Assembly: GCA_902729315.2 (NCBI GenBank)
Contig: LR746269.1
Coordinates: forward strand, 3,296,001 to 3,360,000
Direction of reading: 5' to 3'
From: Spirodela intermedia
Lineage: Eukaryota; Streptophyta; Magnoliopsida; Alismatales; Araceae
DNA length: 64,000 nucleotides
Shown: piece after piece, positions 60,486-64,000 of the stretch
Numbering within the stretch: position 1 is the first letter of the stretch
How the letters are laid out: the number at the start of each line of letters is the position of its first letter
Notes under the pieces: model-generated
Databases searched by the model: none
The model's input: the letters and a program-made list of their open reading frames with translations, nothing else
Told to the model about the DNA's origin: nothing
Made by a program: the position numbers and the translations under genes

Positions 60486-62249
60486 TGATAAGTCTTCATT
60501 ATCATGAGTTAATAATTAGTAAATAATATAGTTTTAGCCTTAACTCATGATAAATAGACTTATATTTGTGTTAAAGCATGAAAAGTGGTTTTCAGTTGAT
60601 TAACGTGAATTTTTGGGTAATTATGTGATTTTATACGATTTTTACCGTCTTAGTTTTGAGATAAATGAAGAACAAGAAATAAAAATAAAAATATTGCAAA
60701 ATGAGGAACCCGCCGGCCAGCCGGGCCCGCAAGCGGGTCGGTAGCGCAGTCGGGGAGTAGCCGCGAGCAGGGGCTCAAGCGGCTTGCTTGGATCGATAGG
60801 GGCACGTGTGCGCCACTCCCCTTCCACGTCACCGGTGGTCAGCCGGCTGTGGGGCAAGGAGTGGTCGTACACGCGAGAGGACTTTGCCTAGAAAGCTAAC
60901 TTTACTGTATATTCGCCCGAATAATCCGCCCACAACCGATGTGGGACTAAATCCACCTTGTAAGGGGCGGGCGACCGCCGCGGGTTCGAATCCTCCTAGA
61001 GTCAAAATTCATATATTTTTAACTGATTATCGCGACTTTCCTGCAGATCGCCGGTGAAGGATTAAGCAACCGGAATCGCTGGATCATCGGCGAAAATCTC
61101 GTCAACGCGATTCGCGGAGCATTGCTACTAAAATTTCTGAACAATTCGCGATAAAAGGATCGCAATCCATCGAGTAAATCATCTCCGATTGATCGACGAA
61201 CAAGCCGTCGTCGGGAAGAGGACGATCCGCCGGGAGACCAGTCGCCACCTCCTGAGAGCGTACCAGATGCGATGAAGAGCCTCCTCTTGCTGCGCGGACC
61301 TGAGGATGAAGCTCCCTAACACGCGCCTCACCTCCATCCAGCCCCTCTCCGTCGGGTGACAGCCGCCGGAGAGCCGCAAAGTCGCCGTTTTTCCGCTCCG
61401 CCGGGTGACAGCCGCCGGAGACGATTCGACGACCCACTTCATTGGTCTCTAGACTTCGCGAGAAGATCTAGAGATTGCCCACGTCGTCTTTGTCCAAGGA
61501 GAGCCTTCGAGGCCGTGGACACTGCACGACGACCCTCCCGAACGCTCAGGATTCCGGTGCATCGCCGACGCGTCGCCGTCGCGACGCCGGAACTCTGTTT
61601 TCCTGCTTTATCTAGAGATTGCCCACGTCGTCTTTGTCCAAGGAGAGCCTTCGAGGCCGTGGACACTGCACGACGATCCTCCCGAACGCTCAGGATTCCG
61701 GTGCATCGCCGACGCATCGCCGTCGCGACGCCGGAACTCTGTTTTCCTGCTTTCAATTTAATTTACGCTTCATTTAGTGATACTTTGTTGATTTTTATTT
61801 ACCAAACTAGACTTCGTTCAACTACGATTCTTCCGGCTTTTACAGATCTTAATTTGATTAATTGAGTCGTCTGTAATCGCCTACGTAAGAATCGCCGGGC
61901 GGAACTCTGTTTCCGCCTGATTCGCGTTCGCCGGGCGCTGACGTCATCCTGACGTCCGCACCCTTATTTCCTCTTTTTTTTTGTGAATTTTAAATATATT
62001 TCCTTTTTATTTCCTAGTATAAAATTCGTAAGAAAATCGTACTCATTGAGAAAAATTCTGAATAATTACCAGATATTATATTACATCCCTATGATCGACC
62101 TGGAAAATTACCACTATTTTTGGGATTTGTATTGAATTATAATTGATATATTTATTTTGAAATACTTCTAAATATCCGAAAATTCGTATTTTCTAGTTTT
62201 ATAAATTTTATATTTGCGTGATTTAATATACAACGACTGAGTCACGTCA
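60486..62249 (+). mobile_element. Solo family A LTR inside Z3, target duplication GGCCT
   Basis: This 1764-bp LTR has both termini, with GGCCT at 60481-60485 and 62250-62254. Removing it restores the Z sequence seen uninterrupted in Z1 near 6760. It is CpG-rich and near consensus, with a G-box CACGTG at 60803-60808. It is longer than its relatives because of a 144-bp tandem duplication (61467-61610 and 61611-61754). Confidence 0.94.
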
Positions 62250-62551
62250 GGCCTCAAAGAGAAACCCAATAAAACCTTAAAGAAAGGGAGACACAGACAA
62301 CAACACACACACATAGAATTGGGCCCACTAACACACAAATGCGAGGCCTAACAAGTCAACGTGAAAGTACAAAGAAAGATACGGGTGAGCTCAAGCTCGT
62401 CGTCGTCACGGAGGTGGAATGTCATTGTCCCAAATGGCTAGGCCGTGTAGCGAAAGCCAGGCTCCTTCGTCTTCGTGCGTCGATCGGGCTGAACTCGAAC
62501 TATCAGTGTCTCCTAAGCTGATGGAAACAGGTCTCGCTCACCATCACTATC

Positions 62552-62720
62552 ACTATCACATTTTCTAAAATACTTTTAGGACGTTTTATTGATCTATCAA
62601 CAAATTATAAGATAATAGTAAAAGATTTAAGATCAGAAATAATAAATTTATCATAAATACTTTTAGGTAATAAATTAATACTAGCACTGGTGTCAAGTAA
62701 TATATTCTAAGAAATAGATC
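62552..62720 (-). pseudogene. Protease N-terminal part of element B
   Basis: The minus strand encodes LLDTSASINLLPKSIYDKF followed by FVDRSIKRPKSILENVIV. LLDTSAS is the aspartic-protease active site (D-T/S-G/A) of Ty3/gypsy elements. The frame runs directly into the part at 58623 across the CTATC duplication of Z3. The protease would cleave gag-pol. Confidence 0.8.
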
Positions 62721-62949
62721 CACCAATATCATATGAAATTTAAGGGACACTAGTCTCTCTCAATTTATGTGGTAATTGATTTAATAATAAATCACTAGCA
62801 TGTATAGATAATTTTTCTATTCTATGTGTCTTTTTTGGTGTACACATTTCGTTCAAAACTTTAGCATATTCAGTAATATGTTCAATGATAGTGAGTAAAG
62901 GAAAACTAATTTGCACATGTTGTAAAATTTTCTTAATTTCTTCATTGTG

Positions 62950-64000
62950 TTCTTTTTTCTTTCTTTGTCTAGGCTCTAAAGCTTTAGGAAATGGAATGGT
63001 TGTCCTCTCTTTTAGAATTTTCTTAGTAGAATCTATAAAATCTTCTTCTACTCCTATTTGATTTTGTTTGGGTTGTCCATATTTTTCTTTTTTCTAATAT
63101 TTGAGGATAAGGATCAGGTAAAATCTTTTCACTCCTAATGCATTCACTATCCTAACATTTTCATTTCATGGGTTTTATCCTAGATTCATATTACTAGACT
63201 CCCATTACTGAAATTCTATTGTTGGATAATTCTTTGGATTTTCTATGGGTTGACTAGGTAGTTGTCCCTCTTCTCTCTTATTCCCAAGAGCCTCTATAAT
63301 TTGTTTCTGCTGCAACATCATTTGATTCATAATTTGTTGCATGATTTGGCTCATTTACTATATTATTTCCATAGCATCAGGTTGGGTTGAGATGACTGAT
63401 TTTTTTGAAAAAATTTTTCCTATTTTAGACAAAATTTAGAGTTCTGAATTAGGTCTAAGTGCTTTTGGATTTTGAATATTATTTGAGTCTCTCCATGAAA
63501 AATTATTCTTCCAATTAGGATTATAAGAATTAGAAAAAAAATCCCTATTTCTATTAAAATCATGAGCTACTTGCACTTATTCTTACATAGGGTGAAATGA
63601 TTCATCTAAACTATAGTATTGAAATTTAGAATAATTATTTTCACCATACATAGGACATATACTATTTGAATTAAATTGGGGGTTAAAAGGCTTTCTAATA
63701 TTCTTAATAAGTAAATCAAGTTTTTCTAGTTTTTGATTAATCTGATTAACCTCATTTCATAAATTAGAAACATCATCATGATGCAATTCATAAATTCCTT
63801 TGTTTTTATCCCTGTCATACAATTCAAAAGAGGTTTGATCTCTAGAATTTTCACTTAAATTCTCATAAGGATTGTAAATCTTATCAAGAGTTTTCTCTAT
63901 AAAAGCTCTTCCACATATAGAATCAATCATATTTCTATGTTGTTCTAATAATTCATCATAAAAAATTCTATTGAGCTACCACTAAGATATAGTATGATGA
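62950..64000 (-). pseudogene. gag of element B (partial, runs off the edge)
   Basis: This aligns inverted with the gag of element A: the stretches around the poly-Met/Gln segment (QIMQQMMNQMML near 63300-63350), the ILPDPY segment near 63115, and 63700-64000, which matches 12480-12770. No long open frame remains. Part of the N-terminus and the 5' LTR lie beyond 64000. Confidence 0.8.

Larger units (their letters stand above)
58624..62546 (-). mobile_element. Repeat Z3, interrupted twice, target duplication CTATC
   Basis: An inverted family Z copy with both ends: TGATGCAAGACG at 58624 and CTCACCATCA at 62546. The duplication CTATC lies at 58619-58623 and 62547-62551. A truncated family A LTR (58755-about 59768) and a complete solo LTR (60486-62249) interrupt it. 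The Z middle between the first insertion and CGGCCAGCGACT (about 59775) is deleted. The TATA stretch near 60230 is present. It split the protease of element B. Confidence 0.85.
47394..64000 (-). mobile_element. Element B: Athila-like retrotransposon with nested insertions (runs off the right edge)
   Basis: Reading the minus strand from 64000 leftward: gag, protease, RT, RNase H, integrase, noncoding 3' region, purine tract (50617-50631) and 3' LTR (50616 to 47394). The 5' LTR lies outside the window. It is interrupted by a solo LTR (47886-49512), a solo-LTR nest (54669-57931) and repeat Z3 (58624-62546, itself holding further LTRs). The coding parts continue exactly across the target duplications. 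Integrase, RT and protease motifs place it in the Athila lineage. Stops and shifts make it inactive. Confidence 0.9.

Overview
This window is nuclear DNA of a flowering plant, probably a monocot with a large, repeat-rich genome; I cannot name the species. It is built almost entirely from LTR retrotransposons nested in one another. They leave one intact protein gene, an intronless polyphenol oxidase (39406-41208, minus strand), and one broken gene for a wall-associated-kinase-type extracellular receptor (23889-25110, minus strand). No bacterial operon, CRISPR, rRNA or tRNA feature is present. I found no clearly new biological system; the interesting material is the structure of the transposon landscape.

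Two TG...CA repeat families dominate. Family A is an Athila-like Ty3/gypsy element. Its LTR is about 1.6 kb, begins TGATAAGTCTTC and ends GAGTCACGTCA. Its internal part has a tRNA-Asp-type primer site, gag, protease, RT, RNase H, integrase, a long noncoding 3' region and a purine tract. Family Z is about 2.1-2.2 kb with TGATG...CATCA ends, and looks like the LTR of a second family. Exact or near-exact 5-bp target duplications can be read around eight solo A LTRs and three Z copies, so their order of insertion can be worked out.

Layout: 1-3049 is scrambled A-LTR pieces in alternating orientation. 3050-9247 is element C, whose pol is inverted and whose 3' LTR carries Z1. 9248-10121 holds a copia RT scrap and a 125-bp tandem duplication. 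10122-19065 is element A, the only copy with both LTRs and a target duplication (ATAGA); it carries gag plus an unrecognised acidic ORF but no pol. 19071-21889 is remains of a more distant Athila-like element. 23889-25110 is the receptor pseudogene. 28124-29748 is a solo LTR. 33081-38311 is an old A LTR split by a solo LTR and by Z2. 39406-41208 is the polyphenol oxidase, with a solo LTR about 480 bp upstream. 43804-45325 is a large inverted repeat. 47394-64000 is element B on the minus strand (3' LTR, pol, gag, running off the right edge), interrupted by a solo LTR in its 3' LTR, by a two-deep solo-LTR nest in RT, and by Z3 in the protease, Z3 being itself interrupted twice by A LTRs.

The older copies have lost CpG to TpG/CpA while several nested ones keep it, as expected for methylated, silenced repeats. 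Most reading frames in the GC-rich LTR parts are not genes. Identification rests on reading motifs by eye; no database search was possible.
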